From DATKQY01 sp035532475 (GTDB lineage: Bacteria > Actinomycetota > Acidimicrobiia > Acidimicrobiales > Bog-793), in the NCBI GenBank assembly GCA_035532475.1, contig DATKQY010000016.1, forward strand, positions 1 to 39,524: 39,524 nucleotides of DNA, given 5' to 3'. The notes under the pieces were generated by a model. The model ran no database searches, was not told the DNA's origin, and saw only the letters and a list, made by a program, of their open reading frames with translations. This document shows positions 31,751-39,524 of the stretch, piece after piece (within the stretch, counting starts at the first letter, position 1; every line of letters begins with the position of its first letter). A program made the translations under genes and the position numbers.

Positions 31751-33433
31751 TCACGAGACGTCGACGCTGCGGACCGGCGCGACCGAGGGCGAGTAGAAGC
31801 GCTGCCAGTTCGCCGTCGAGGGGTGGTGCCTCGACGCCGGTCCCCTGGCGAAGGCGGCGAGCACGTTCAGGGTGATCTGCGTGAGGGGTCGCATCGCCGG
31901 CGAGACCCCGAAGCTGAGCGCGGCGTCGAGGGACGCCGCCCCGTCCCAGAGCAGCTGGACCCAGCGGGCCGTGCCGGTCGCGAAGACCCCGCCGCCACCG
32001 GGCCGGGTGTAGTAGCTCATGTCGGAGTAGAGCTGGCCACCGACGCTCGGCGCGGGCGAGTGGGCGAGGATCGTGACGTTCCTCGGCCCGGGCAGTCGGG
32101 GCTCGAAGCCGTCGAACTCCGAGCCGACGACGTTCTGGTTCGCCGCCGGGACCCCGTGCACGGCCTCCTTGTCGCGAAGCCCGGTCCCGGCGAAGACCCA
32201 GGACGAGGCGTCGGCGACGACGAGCGGCGCGTCGGCGCCGTAGGCTTGGTACATCACGCCGATCAGCTCGCTCTCGGGCAGGGACACGGCGTCTTCCTGC
32301 CACGAGGCGCCCGTGGCGAGCTTCGGGTCCGTCGCGTAGATCGGGTCCGCCTTGTAGTCCTTGTAGCAGACGACCCGGCGGTTCGGTCCGAGCGCGGAGT
32401 CCTCGAAGCGGATCTGGCGGTAGCAGGCGTTGGCGCCGAGGAAGGCGAGGTTCACGCCCTTCGCGAGCGCGGCCGCCGCGCCGTCGAAGCGCATCTGCCA
32501 GGACCAGTACTCGTCGTGGCCGAGGCTCACGAGGCAGCGGTGGTTGGCCAGCAGGTGGGGACGGGCGTGGAGGTCGACGTCCGTCCAGTAGGTGACGTCG
32601 AGGCCGTGGCGCTCGGCGAGGTACACGAAGGGGAACTCGTTGCCGATGAAGTCGCCCGAGCCGTTCGGGTCGGGTCGCTCGTAGGGGCGGTCGAAGGAGA
32701 CGACGCGCGCCCGGTCGGCGAGGTCGCCCGTCGAGCCCCCGCCGTAGAGGCTGTAGCCGCCCCAGAGGTTGTACGCCTGCCAGGTGGTGACCGAGCTCTG
32801 TACGACGATCGCGGCGCTGCTCGAGTCGTCGCGCACCGTGAAGGGCACGTAGCGGCGCTCGCCACCGCTGCCGACGAGCTTGATGAGGTACTGCCCCGGC
32901 GCCCAGTCGGACCCGACGCGCAGCTTCGCCGAGGGGCGCCAGGCGCACTCGACGAGGTGGACGTCGCCGGAGGCGGCCGGGACGCGCTGGACGATCCCGG
33001 GGAGCTCGCGCGTCGAGTGGACCCGCCGGCCGCCGAGCCCCTGGTAGTAGCCCATCCGGTAGACGTCGGCGCGGAAGTCGGGGGCGACGCTGCTCACATA
33101 GAGCGTGATCTCGTCGCCCTGGCGGTAGCTGACCTGGTCGACGAAGCCCTCGATCGGCGCCGGGTACGGGCCGGCACCGCCGGGCGGCGGCGGGATCACC
33201 CAGCCGGGCGAGCCGGGTCGCTTGTTCTCCTCCACCACCCACTCGGCGACGGGAAGGCCCCCCACCTCGTGCACCCGGGTGGCCCCGGCGGCGCCCGGCG
33301 AGCTGCGCCGGCGCGGGACCGTCGTCGCGGGCTTCGTCACCTCCGCCGGCCCGGAGCACCCGGCCACGCCCCCGCCGGCGACGACGGCGCCGGCGAGCGC
33401 GCCAAGTCGGCGCAGGAAGGTTCGCCGGTCCAC
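31751..33433 (-). CDS. Tat-exported lipoprotein with N,N-dimethylformamidase-like domain
   Basis: A 560-residue protein, GTG start. The N-terminus MDRRTFLRRLGALAGAVVAG has a twin-arginine motif and is followed by a lipobox, VAGC, so the mature protein is probably attached to the membrane by Cys 26. The body resembles the large-subunit domain of N,N-dimethylformamidase: VDQVSYRQGDEITLYVSS, ADVYRMGYYQG, YLIKLVG, FDRPYERPDPNGSGDFIGNE, DVTYWTDVDLHARPHLL, LVSLGHDEYWSW and GVNLAFLGANACYRQIRFED. Actinobacteria have many such exported homologues of unknown substrate. The GHDEYWS and NACYRQIR motifs are the probable active-site region. It is divergent from the Lgt-like gene, with which it may be functionally linked as a lipoprotein. 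Confidence 0.8.
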   Translation of the reverse strand: MDRRTFLRRLGALAGAVVAGGGVAGCSGPAEVTKPATTVPRRRSSPGAAGATRVHEVGGLPVAEWVVEENKRPGSPGWVIPPPPGGAGPYPAPIEGFVDQVSYRQGDEITLYVSSVAPDFRADVYRMGYYQGLGGRRVHSTRELPGIVQRVPAASGDVHLVECAWRPSAKLRVGSDWAPGQYLIKLVGSGGERRYVPFTVRDDSSSAAIVVQSSVTTWQAYNLWGGYSLYGGGSTGDLADRARVVSFDRPYERPDPNGSGDFIGNEFPFVYLAERHGLDVTYWTDVDLHARPHLLANHRCLVSLGHDEYWSWQMRFDGAAAALAKGVNLAFLGANACYRQIRFEDSALGPNRRVVCYKDYKADPIYATDPKLATGASWQEDAVSLPESELIGVMYQAYGADAPLVVADASSWVFAGTGLRDKEAVHGVPAANQNVVGSEFDGFEPRLPGPRNVTILAHSPAPSVGGQLYSDMSYYTRPGGGGVFATGTARWVQLLWDGAASLDAALSFGVSPAMRPLTQITLNVLAAFARGPASRHHPSTANWQRFYSPSVAPVRSVDVS

Positions 33434-33586
33434 GGCGCCGATCGTAGGCGTGCACCCGGTCCTGCCAGGGGGCGGGGCTGCGGGCCCGCCCGCCCCGGCG
33501 ACGGGCCATACTGGTCCGAGGTCGCGGCGCCCGGCGCCAGGCCGCCATCAGGTCACGCATGAGCCCATGAGCTGGAGACCAGGCCA

Positions 33587-34399
33587 ATGAGGCCCATCCC
33601 CGTCGTCTTCCACATCGGACCCCTCCAGGTCCACACCTACGGGATCGGCCTCGCGCTCACGTTCTGGTTCGCCTACCGCTACTTCGCCCGCCGACTGGCG
33701 CGCGCCGGCTACCGCACCGACTGGCTCTGGGCGACCTTCATCTGGATCGTCGTCTCCGCGATCGTGGGCGCGAGGGTGGTCCACGTGATCGCCAATTTCG
33801 GCTACTACAGCCAGCATCCAGGCGACGTGTTCGCCATCTGGAACGGCGGCCTGTCGTCCTTCGGTGGCCTCGCCCTCGCCGTCCCGATCGGCTTCGCCAG
33901 CGCCCGGCGGCGCTGTCCCGAGCTGGGCGCCGCGGTCGCCGCGGACATCGTCGCTCCGGTCCTCGTGGTCGCCTGGGGGGTCGGTCGCCTGCTCGGGCCG
34001 CAGCTGATGGTGGCGGGCGGCGGCAAGCCGACCGGCCAGTGGTTCGGGATGTACTACGCGGGCGAGATCGGCAAGCGGCTGCCGGTGCCCATCTTCCAGG
34101 CGCTGGAGTGCTTCGCGATCTACCTCCTGGTGATCGGCGCGGAGCGGGTCGTCCGCCGCCGGGGCGGCCCCCTCGGCGCGGTGACGGGGCTCACCGCGGG
34201 CCTGTGGGGCCTCTCGCGCTTCTTCGACGAGTACCTGTGGCTCGGCCACGACAACGGGACCGATGCCGTCGAGATCGCGGGGCTGTGCTTCTTCGCCGTC
34301 GGCCTCGGCGTCGTCGGATGGCTCCTCTGGCGTGACCGCCGACGGCCGCGGGACACATCGGAGGCCGACGCGCCCCTACCGGTCGGCACCTCGTCCTGA
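33587..34399 (+). CDS. Divergent Lgt-like membrane protein
   Basis: A 270-residue, about seven-helix protein of the prolipoprotein diacylglyceryl transferase family: HIGPLQVHTYGIGLALTFWF, GARVVHVIANFGYY, FAIWNGGLSSFGGLALAVPI, GVGRLLGPQLMV and GLWGLSRFFDEYLW. Lgt moves diacylglycerol from phosphatidylglycerol to the lipobox cysteine. The usual GGMSFHGG motif is here GGLSSFGG, so the His known to be essential in E. coli (H103) is Phe, and the GRxGNFxNxE signature is altered. It may be a paralogue with another role or an enzyme with rearranged residues. ATG was chosen over two upstream ATGs because of GGAG near 33573. Confidence 0.8.
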   Translation: MRPIPVVFHIGPLQVHTYGIGLALTFWFAYRYFARRLARAGYRTDWLWATFIWIVVSAIVGARVVHVIANFGYYSQHPGDVFAIWNGGLSSFGGLALAVPIGFASARRRCPELGAAVAADIVAPVLVVAWGVGRLLGPQLMVAGGGKPTGQWFGMYYAGEIGKRLPVPIFQALECFAIYLLVIGAERVVRRRGGPLGAVTGLTAGLWGLSRFFDEYLWLGHDNGTDAVEIAGLCFFAVGLGVVGWLLWRDRRRPRDTSEADAPLPVGTSS

Positions 34400-34477
34400 G
34401 CCGACCGGGGCGCGCCGGGAGCTGCGACGGGGGAACGGGCCGCGGGGCGGCCGCAGGAAAGGAACGGAGGGATCGCC

Positions 34478-35254
34478 GTGCTCCACGCCGACCGTGCCCG
34501 CGCCGAGGCCTTCGGCGACGACGCCGAGCGCTACGAGCGGACCAGGCCGAGCTACCCGCCGGAGCTTGTCGACGACCTCGTCGCCGGCGGGACCCCGCGC
34601 GTGCTCGACGTGGGGTGCGGCACCGGGAAGGCCGCCCGGCTCTTCGCCGGGCGGGGCTGTGCGGTCCTCGGCGTGGAGGTCGACGGGCGCATGGCGGAGA
34701 TCGCCCGGAGCCACGGCATCGAGGTCGAGGTCGCCGGCTTCGAGGCATGGGAGGACCGGGGGCGCCGCTTCGACCTCGTCGTCGCCGGGCAGGCCTGGCA
34801 CTGGGTCGACCCGGCCCGGGGGCCGGCGAAGGCCGCCTCCGTCCTCGACGCCGCCGGGCGCCTCGCGCCCTTCTGGAACTTCCGCAGGCAGCCCGCGGAG
34901 CAGGTGCGCAGGGCCTTCGACGAGCTCTACCGGAGGGTCGCCCCCGAGATCGCCGACGGCGCGATGGCGCTCGGCGCCGTCCCCTCCTCCAACCAGAGCG
35001 CGGGCCCGCTCCGCTCAATCGAGGAGAGCGGCCTGTTCGGGAGCTGCGACATCCGCCGCTACCGCTGGCAGCAGCGGTACACGACGAGAGCGTGGTGCGA
35101 CCTCATCCCCACCCACAGCGACCACCACCTGCTCGCCCCCGACCGTCTCGACGCCCTGCTGGAGGGCGTCGCCACGCTCATCGACGGGCTCGGCGGCGTG
35201 CTCGTCGTCGACTACGAGACGACGGCCGTGATCGCGGCGAAGAAGGGCGCGTGA
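34478..35254 (+). CDS. Class I SAM-dependent methyltransferase
   Basis: A 258-residue methyltransferase. GTG start follows GGAACGGAGGG. It begins with FGDDAERYERTRPSYPPEL, typical of the methyltransferase type 11 group, then motif I VLDVGCGTGKAARLF, motif II region VLGVEVDGRMAEIAR, and FDLVVAGQAWHWVDP. The C-terminal half (FWNFRRQPAEQV, RWQQRYTTRAWCDLIPTHSD) is that of actinobacterial small-molecule methyltransferases. Substrate unknown. Its stop codon overlaps the start of the M15 peptidase gene (GTGA), so the two are translated together. Confidence 0.88.
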   Translation: MLHADRARAEAFGDDAERYERTRPSYPPELVDDLVAGGTPRVLDVGCGTGKAARLFAGRGCAVLGVEVDGRMAEIARSHGIEVEVAGFEAWEDRGRRFDLVVAGQAWHWVDPARGPAKAASVLDAAGRLAPFWNFRRQPAEQVRRAFDELYRRVAPEIADGAMALGAVPSSNQSAGPLRSIEESGLFGSCDIRRYRWQQRYTTRAWCDLIPTHSDHHLLAPDRLDALLEGVATLIDGLGGVLVVDYETTAVIAAKKGA

Positions 35255-35985
35255 CGACGCGACGGAGGCACGCGCCGCTCCCCCGCAACGTTGCGGTCGC
35301 CACCGCCGCGCTGACCGCCGCGCTGTGGCTCGGCGCCTTCGGCCAGGCCCTTGCGGCCGCCGCGGCGCGCGGCGCTGCCCCCTGGTCTGCGAACCCGCCG
35401 GCGCGTCGGAAGCTGCCGCCCTTCGCCTGGACGGAGTCGACCGTCACCGCCGCCACGGTGCCCGACACCTGGCATCCCGGCTGCCCGGTCGGGCCGGCCT
35501 CGCTCAGGCTGCTCCGTCTGCGCTACGTCGGCTTCGACGGCCGCGCCTACACCGGGACGATGGTCGTCAACGCCTCGGTGGCCGTCGCGGTGGCCAAGGT
35601 CTTCGCGACGCTCTACGCCGAGCGCTTCCCGATCCACAAGATGGTGCCGGAGGACGCCTTCCACGGGAGCGATCCCGCCTCCATGGCGGCGGACAACACG
35701 TCCGGGTTCAACTGCCGCCGCGCCGTCGCGGCCGGCCCCCCGCAGTGGTCCGCCCACGCCTTCGGCGAGGCGATCGACGTCGACCCCGTCCAGAACCCCT
35801 ACCTCGAGGGCGGCAGGGTCCAGCCGGCCGACGGCGCGCCGTACGTGGACCGCGCACGGGTCCGGCCCGGGATGGCGGAGCCCGGCGGCGAGCTCGTCGC
35901 GGCGTTCGCCTCCGTCGGCTGGTACTGGGGCGGTCGCTGGACGGCGTCGCCCGACTACCAGCACTTCTCCTCGACAGGGGGCTGA
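35251..35985 (+). CDS. Exported M15-family D-Ala-D-Ala peptidase
   Basis: A 244-residue protein. The N-terminus (VTTRRRHAPLPRNVAVATAA, then LTAALWLGAFGQALAAAAA) is an export signal. The M15 (VanY/DacY-like) zinc site is present: SAHAFGEAIDVDP with S167, H169 and D176, and DYQHFS with H238; HKMVPEDAFHGSDPASMAADN is the upstream conserved block. It should cut D-Ala-D-Ala or peptide cross-links in peptidoglycan. It is coupled to a methyltransferase gene upstream and followed four bases later by an L,D-transpeptidase gene, an obvious cell-wall pair. Confidence 0.88.
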   Translation: MTTRRRHAPLPRNVAVATAALTAALWLGAFGQALAAAAARGAAPWSANPPARRKLPPFAWTESTVTAATVPDTWHPGCPVGPASLRLLRLRYVGFDGRAYTGTMVVNASVAVAVAKVFATLYAERFPIHKMVPEDAFHGSDPASMAADNTSGFNCRRAVAAGPPQWSAHAFGEAIDVDPVQNPYLEGGRVQPADGAPYVDRARVRPGMAEPGGELVAAFASVGWYWGGRWTASPDYQHFSSTGG

Positions 35986-35989
35986 GCCG

Positions 35990-36733
35990 GTGCGAGGCGG
36001 GGCGCGGGCGGCCGTTGTCGTCGCGGCGCTGGCCGTGCTCGGTCCGCTCGCGCCGGGACGTGCACCGGCTGCGTCGGCCGCAGCCCGTCCCGCCGCCCGT
36101 CGCGGCTGCCCGGCGAACCTGGCCGACGGGCTCGCGCGGACGGGCGCGGCGCGCGAGCTGATCACCGTCGAGGCCGCCACCGACGCCACCACCGATGCGA
36201 CGCTCGAGCTCTGGCGGCGCTCCGGGAGCTGTTTCGTCGGCGTCGCCGGGCCGTGGCCGGCCCGGGTGGGCCGGAGCGGGCTCTCGGACCGTCACCGGGA
36301 GGGCGACGGCACGACGCCCACCGGCGCGTACGGCATCGGGCCCGTGATGTACGGCATCGCGCCGAACCCCGGGGTCCACTACCCCTACCACCTGCTCGTC
36401 TGTGGCGACTGGTGGGACGAGGACCCGTCGACGCCGCAGTACAACAGGTTCGTCCACGTGCCCTGCGGGCGGGCGCCGCCCTTCGGCGGCGGAAGCGAGG
36501 CGCTGTGGACCGAGGCCCCCGCCTACGAGCACTTCGCCGTCATCGAGTACAACAGCGCCCCGGCCGTCCCCGGCCGCGGCTCGGCGATCTTCCTCCACGT
36601 CGACGGCGGCGGCCCGACCGACGGCTGCATCAGCGTCCCCGCGCCCGAGCTCGACCTCACGCTGCGCTGGCTGCGCCCGGCGGACCACCCGACGATCGTC
36701 GTCGGGAGCGCGGCCGAGATCGGTCGGTTCTGA
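35990..36733 (+). CDS. L,D-transpeptidase (YkuD) family protein
   Basis: A 247-residue exported protein: GTG start, signal peptide VRGGARAAVVVAALAVLGPL and following Ala-rich stretch. The YkuD-like catalytic domain has TGAYGIGPVMYGIAPNPGVH, FAVIEYNSAP, the conserved His in IFLHVDGGG (H203) and the catalytic Cys in TDGCISVP (C213). The last motif differs slightly from the usual SxGCxR (Ser after Ile in place of Arg/Met). Such enzymes form 3-3 cross-links or attach proteins to peptidoglycan; this subgroup is often annotated as L,D-transpeptidase or hypothetical. It follows the M15 peptidase gene by four bases. Confidence 0.82.
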   Translation: MRGGARAAVVVAALAVLGPLAPGRAPAASAAARPAARRGCPANLADGLARTGAARELITVEAATDATTDATLELWRRSGSCFVGVAGPWPARVGRSGLSDRHREGDGTTPTGAYGIGPVMYGIAPNPGVHYPYHLLVCGDWWDEDPSTPQYNRFVHVPCGRAPPFGGGSEALWTEAPAYEHFAVIEYNSAPAVPGRGSAIFLHVDGGGPTDGCISVPAPELDLTLRWLRPADHPTIVVGSAAEIGRF

Positions 36734-36799
36734 GCCTGGCGGGCGAACCGTCGTGGTGGCGCGATCGCTCCGGCCGGGTCGACGCGGCAGAATCGGAAG

Positions 36800-37246
36800 G
36801 TGCCCGACGGCTTCACCCACGCCCGCGTGCTCTGCCTCGACGACAAGGGCCGTCTGCTGCTGATGAAGTGGCGAGACCCCTTCGACGGTCACGACACCTG
36901 GGAGCCGCCCGGCGGCGGGATCGAGGAGGGCGAGACGCCCCGGCAGGCCGCTGAGCGCGAGCTTCGCGAGGAGGCGGGCATCGTCGCGGCGGTCTCCGAG
37001 GCCTCCGTGCGCGTCCGTCGTGACGACTGGTGGAAGGGGGAGCGTCGCAACCGCGAGGAGCCGTTCTTCCTCGCCGAAGCCGGCGGTGCGGCGGTCGCCC
37101 CGGACATGCCGACCGCCGACGAGACCGACTCGCTCGTCGAATGGCGCTACGTCGCCCCCGATGACGTGGGGCTGCTCGACGCGCCGGTCTGGCCGGCGGA
37201 CCCCTTCGCCGTCCTGGCGCGCCTGCGCGCCTCGCGCTCCGCCTGA
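36800..37246 (+). CDS. Nudix hydrolase
   Basis: A 148-residue protein with a complete Nudix box, GGGIEEGETPRQAAERELRE followed by EAGI, at about residues 38-60, with the metal-binding Glu residues intact. It cleaves a nucleoside diphosphate linked to another group; the substrate is not readable. CAGAAT (36788-36793) ends six bases before the GTG start, so the transcript is probably leaderless. It stands alone after the cell-wall genes. Confidence 0.92.
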   Translation: MPDGFTHARVLCLDDKGRLLLMKWRDPFDGHDTWEPPGGGIEEGETPRQAAERELREEAGIVAAVSEASVRVRRDDWWKGERRNREEPFFLAEAGGAAVAPDMPTADETDSLVEWRYVAPDDVGLLDAPVWPADPFAVLARLRASRSA

Positions 37247-37616
37247 CCGGCGGGCCGGTCGCCGCGTCGAGCGCCGGGGACGACCCGCTGGCGGGTCCGC
37301 GAGGCATCGGTGGTCGCGCCTCCGGCGTCAATGGGGACTCCGCGACGGCACAAATGCGCCCCCGCGGAGCGCGGAAGATCGCTGCCCCGCTGTCGGCGCG
37401 CCCCGATGCAGACTCGCACTTCGGCCATCCACCTCCTGTACGTAACTTGGGGATTACCAGCGCCGCGGGGCCCGTTTTCCGATGCGGTGGCGCGCTCGCG
37501 CATACAGCGTCCCGCCCGAGGTCGATTACCGGTGACCGGCCTGCGACCATGCGATAACGCGCCCCGGGGGCCCGATCGGCCCCGCGCCCACCCGCACGCC
37601 GGGAGGCCGCGGCGGC
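37247..37616. other. 370-base gap with unassigned structure
   Basis: No gene is supported. The plus strand shows a CTCCGCG/CGCGGAG hairpin near 37337-37375. The minus strand contains AGGAGG three bases before an ATG near 37432, which is too close for normal initiation; the frame behind it runs low-complexity into the antisense of the Nudix gene. The AT-richer part (37430-37550) may hold a promoter for the minus-strand side, but I cannot assign it. Confidence 0.3.
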
Positions 37617-38789
37617 TCAGCGCGGGACGGGCGCTCCGCCGAGCGCGGCGACGACCCCGAGGACCCCCGCCCCGACGAGCGCGCTCACCACGCCGCGGCG
37701 CGCGACGAAGAGCGACGCCAGGGCGAGGCCCAACAGGCCGACCTGCCAGAGATGGGCGAGCGCCATGCCGAGCGGAACCGCTGCCCCTGCGATCGCCCCG
37801 ACAGCAGCCGGTCCGGCGCCCGCGAGGAACGCCTGGACCCGAGCGCTTGCGCGCAGGCGGTCGAAGTGGCGGCCACCGGCGAGGACGAAGACGAACGACG
37901 GCGCGAAGGCGACCAGCGCAGCGAGCAGGCCGCCGCCGATCCCGGCGGCGGCGTAGCCGACGACGGCGACCGTCTGGACGACCGGGCCGGGCGTGACCTG
38001 CCCGAGCGCGACGGCGCTCAGGAACTGGGCGCCCGTCATCCAGTGGTAGGTGGTCACCGCGTCGTGCTGCATGAGCGGGATGATGACGAAGCCGCCGCCG
38101 AAGGAGAGCGCTCCCACCTTGATTGCCACCCAGCAGAGCGCGAGCAGCCCGCCGACCGCCCCGCCGACGGCCGCGAACGGCAGCACCGCGACCGGGCCTG
38201 GTGGCAGAGCCCGCGACCGCGACCGGACCGCCGTCTCGGCAAGGCCGCAGGCGACGAGGAAGAGGGCGAGCCACGGGCCGACGAGGGCCGAGGCGGCTCC
38301 CCCGAGCACCAGGTAGGCGAGCCAGCGCGTCCGTGCGCGCCGGTCGGCGGGCGCCCGGCGCCAGCTGGCGGGGACGAGGCCCGAGGCGGCGTGGAGGGCG
38401 ACCGCCGGCACCGCGGCGCCGGCACCTGCGGCAGCGCCCTCCACCCAGCGGGGCGGATGGCCGGCGAGGAACAACGCCGAGAGCGCCAGGATCACGACGA
38501 GGCCGGGCACGATGAAGCACGCGCCGCCGAGCAGGGCTCCTGGCACCCCGCGCAGCCGCCAGGCGCAGAAGATGGCGAGCTGGGTCGAGGCAGGGCCGGG
38601 CAACAGGTTCGTCGCCGCTATCGCGTCCTCGAAGTCGCGCGCGGACAGCCACCCGTGCTCGTCGACGCAGATGCGGCGCAGCAGGGCGATGTGGGTCGGC
38701 GGGCCGCCGAAGCCGACGCAGCCGATCCGTCCCCACTCGCGGGCGATGGTGGTCAGCCGGACGTGCTCGCTCGCCCCGGCGCTCGCCAC
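37617..38789 (-). CDS. chrA: Chromate-transporter (CHR) family protein
   Basis: A 390-residue protein made of two similar halves, the full-length (long-chain) CHR arrangement. Half one: WGRIGCVGFGGPPTHIALLR and DAIAATNLLPGPASTQLAIF; half two: VGALSFGGGFVIIPLMQHDA, then FLSAVALGQVTPGPVVQTVA. FGGP and PGP motifs are the family's hallmarks. Members expel chromate by proton-driven exchange, and many homologues have unknown anion substrates. About ten membrane segments are expected. GTG start. No chrB regulator is seen. The symbol follows the family, not proven chromate resistance. Confidence 0.9.
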   Translation of the reverse strand: MASAGASEHVRLTTIAREWGRIGCVGFGGPPTHIALLRRICVDEHGWLSARDFEDAIAATNLLPGPASTQLAIFCAWRLRGVPGALLGGACFIVPGLVVILALSALFLAGHPPRWVEGAAAGAGAAVPAVALHAASGLVPASWRRAPADRRARTRWLAYLVLGGAASALVGPWLALFLVACGLAETAVRSRSRALPPGPVAVLPFAAVGGAVGGLLALCWVAIKVGALSFGGGFVIIPLMQHDAVTTYHWMTGAQFLSAVALGQVTPGPVVQTVAVVGYAAAGIGGGLLAALVAFAPSFVFVLAGGRHFDRLRASARVQAFLAGAGPAAVGAIAGAAVPLGMALAHLWQVGLLGLALASLFVARRGVVSALVGAGVLGVVAALGGAPVPR

Positions 38790-39117
38790 CTGTCCAGCAT
38801 GTCAGGAACCCGCCGCTCAGTACGGTTGCGATGGTCCCGTCAGGTCGGGCCACGGTCGCCGTCGATCACGCCGCGGGACGCGGTCCCCGCTGCCACACGC
38901 CGAGCGCGCCGCCGGCCGGGTGCCGATGACCGGGCGCATCGGACGACCTGCGCGTCGGCCCGGCCACCGGCGTGCCGGGGAGCTCGAATCGCCGCCGGGC
39001 GGTTCTCCTGCGAATACAATCGATTTCCCAATCCGACCCGATACAAGGTCGCCCAGTGTGGGGTCTGACGATGAACGAGAGCCCGTCGATGGCGGCCCGC
39101 TGCACCTGTGCACCTGT

Positions 39118-39152
39118 CCGTCGACGAGAAGCGGCAGCGTGCCGCTCGACGG
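39118..39152 (+). other. Nested hairpin, possible structured RNA
   Basis: Outer stem CCGTCGA (39118-39124) with TCGACGG (39146-39152), inner stem GCGGCA (39131-39136) with TGCCGC (39140-39145), 3-base loop and a one-sided CGAGAA bulge. Lies about 95 bases after a TACAAT element and shortly before another inverted repeat. Confidence 0.45.
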
Positions 39153-39457
39153 CCACTCGCGTCTCGATCGTGCCTCGCGTGTCGGCGTCGGAGACGTTCG
39201 AACTATGGCGTAGGAGCTCCGACGCATGACGGCACGGTGGTGCTCAGCGGGGACTGCAACACCAATCGGGATCGAGCCGGAGAGACCCGGGGGGGCCACC
39301 TCGATCGAGCAGGCCGAAAGATGCCCCGAAGCCCCCGCGGGCTGTTCGGCGCCGCGCCGATCCTCGAGCGGTCCGCCCGGGAAGGCCTCCCGGACCCCCG
39401 ACGACCTGGTCGCCCTCGCGCCCTCCCCGCCCGCCGGCGGCTGCTCGCAACAGGGCC

Positions 39458-39486
39458 TTGACACGCTCGGAGGCGCTACGGATACT
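39458..39486 (+). promoter_or_regulatory. Strong promoter for the gene at the window end
   Basis: A consensus TTGACA (39458-39463) and GATACT (39481-39486) are spaced by exactly 17 bases. The expected start at about 39493-39495 coincides with the GTG start codon, so this is a leaderless transcript. Confidence 0.75.
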
Positions 39487-39494
39487 CTTGCGCC

Positions 39495-39524
39495 GTGCAA
39501 TCGATTGTTGGTCGCTCGGCGCCG
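39495..39524 (+). CDS. Start of a gene cut by the window end
   Basis: Only ten codons are visible: VQSIVGRSAP. No product can be named. A -VGR- motif soon after the start is common in regulators with an AAA/STAND ATPase domain (such as LuxR-type large regulators), but ten residues do not establish this. The leaderless promoter at 39458-39486 supports this GTG as the start. Confidence 0.5.
   Translation, partial: MQSIVGRSAP

Larger units (their letters stand above)
38790..39494. other. 705-base gene-free stretch with strong hairpins
   Basis: No gene is supported in either strand. TACAAT at 39015-39020 is an isolated AT-rich -10-like element. Downstream come a nested hairpin at 39118-39152 (outer CCGTCGA/TCGACGG, inner GCGGCA-GCG-TGCCGC) and an inverted repeat GCGTCGGAG/CTCCGACGC (39185-39193/39217-39225) that closes on a loop holding the palindrome GTTCGAAC. 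Together they could be a transcribed noncoding RNA with its terminator. The segment 39230-39450 shows nothing further until the promoter of the last gene. Confidence 0.45.

Noticed and set aside
37147..37435. Minus-strand small gene behind an AGGAGG
   Set aside because: The AGGAGG is only three bases before the ATG, and the frame runs as low-complexity antisense into the Nudix gene.

Overview
The window is very GC-rich and reads as a chromosome segment of a high-GC Actinomycetota, perhaps an Acidimicrobiia-like lineage (inference). The support is an F420-type PPOX oxidoreductase, a mycothiol-dependent isomerase-type protein, a WhiG/FliA-type sigma factor, a Pup-like peptide, a perfect actinobacterial/Firmicute-type LexA box, many GTG starts, and several genes with a TACT-type -10 so close to the start codon that the mRNA should be leaderless.

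Layout. (1) 1-430: a strongly folded stretch, tRNA-Ser(GCT) with a terminator, and tRNA-Arg(ACG). (2) 429-6331: a decayed island inserted at tRNA-Arg. It has a truncated excisionase at the tRNA, an HNH endonuclease, a nuclease-helicase (PD-(D/E)XK plus DUF2075), an SOS-controlled pair of a DprA/SMF-like protein and a double zinc-ribbon ComF-like phosphoribosyltransferase, a DUF262 gene cut at residue 105, and an integrase remnant with a stop and a frameshift. This looks like a defence or DNA-processing island and is the most likely home of an undescribed system. (3) 6354-12485: a P-loop small-molecule kinase, a TauE/SafE permease, a tandem EthD-like protein, two unknown genes sharing an upstream hairpin box (one a secreted HAF-repeat protein), a cold-shock protein and a DODA-type dioxygenase. 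(4) 12486-17839: a THI-box-like leader in front of a GT4 glycosyltransferase, an unknown protein, a ribokinase, an SDR, a 51-residue Pup-like protein and a CBS-pair protein. (5) 17923-24356: a three-domain ACP / acyl-AMP ligase / PlsC acyltransferase fusion, a tiny membrane protein, a sigma factor and an HpnB-type glycosyltransferase, YlxP and PPOX run. (6) 25305-31251: an aminotransferase coupled to an omega-amidase-like nitrilase, an agmatinase-like ureohydrolase, a hydroxyquinol dioxygenase coupled to maleylacetate reductase, and an MDMPI-type protein. (7) 31252-39524: a Tat lipoprotein with a dimethylformamidase-like body, a divergent Lgt homologue, a methyltransferase coupled to an M15 peptidase and an L,D-transpeptidase, a Nudix hydrolase, a ChrA transporter, and the first codons of another gene.

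How genes work together. The hydroxyquinol dioxygenase and maleylacetate reductase form consecutive steps of the resorcinol/hydroxyquinol route to 3-oxoadipate. The aminotransferase and nitrilase overlap by 4 bases and match the transaminase/omega-amidase pairing. The M15 peptidase and L,D-transpeptidase are a cell-wall pair. The HpnB, YlxP and PPOX genes are one minus-strand run. Several gene-free stretches carry strong hairpins that I could not assign to a known RNA family.
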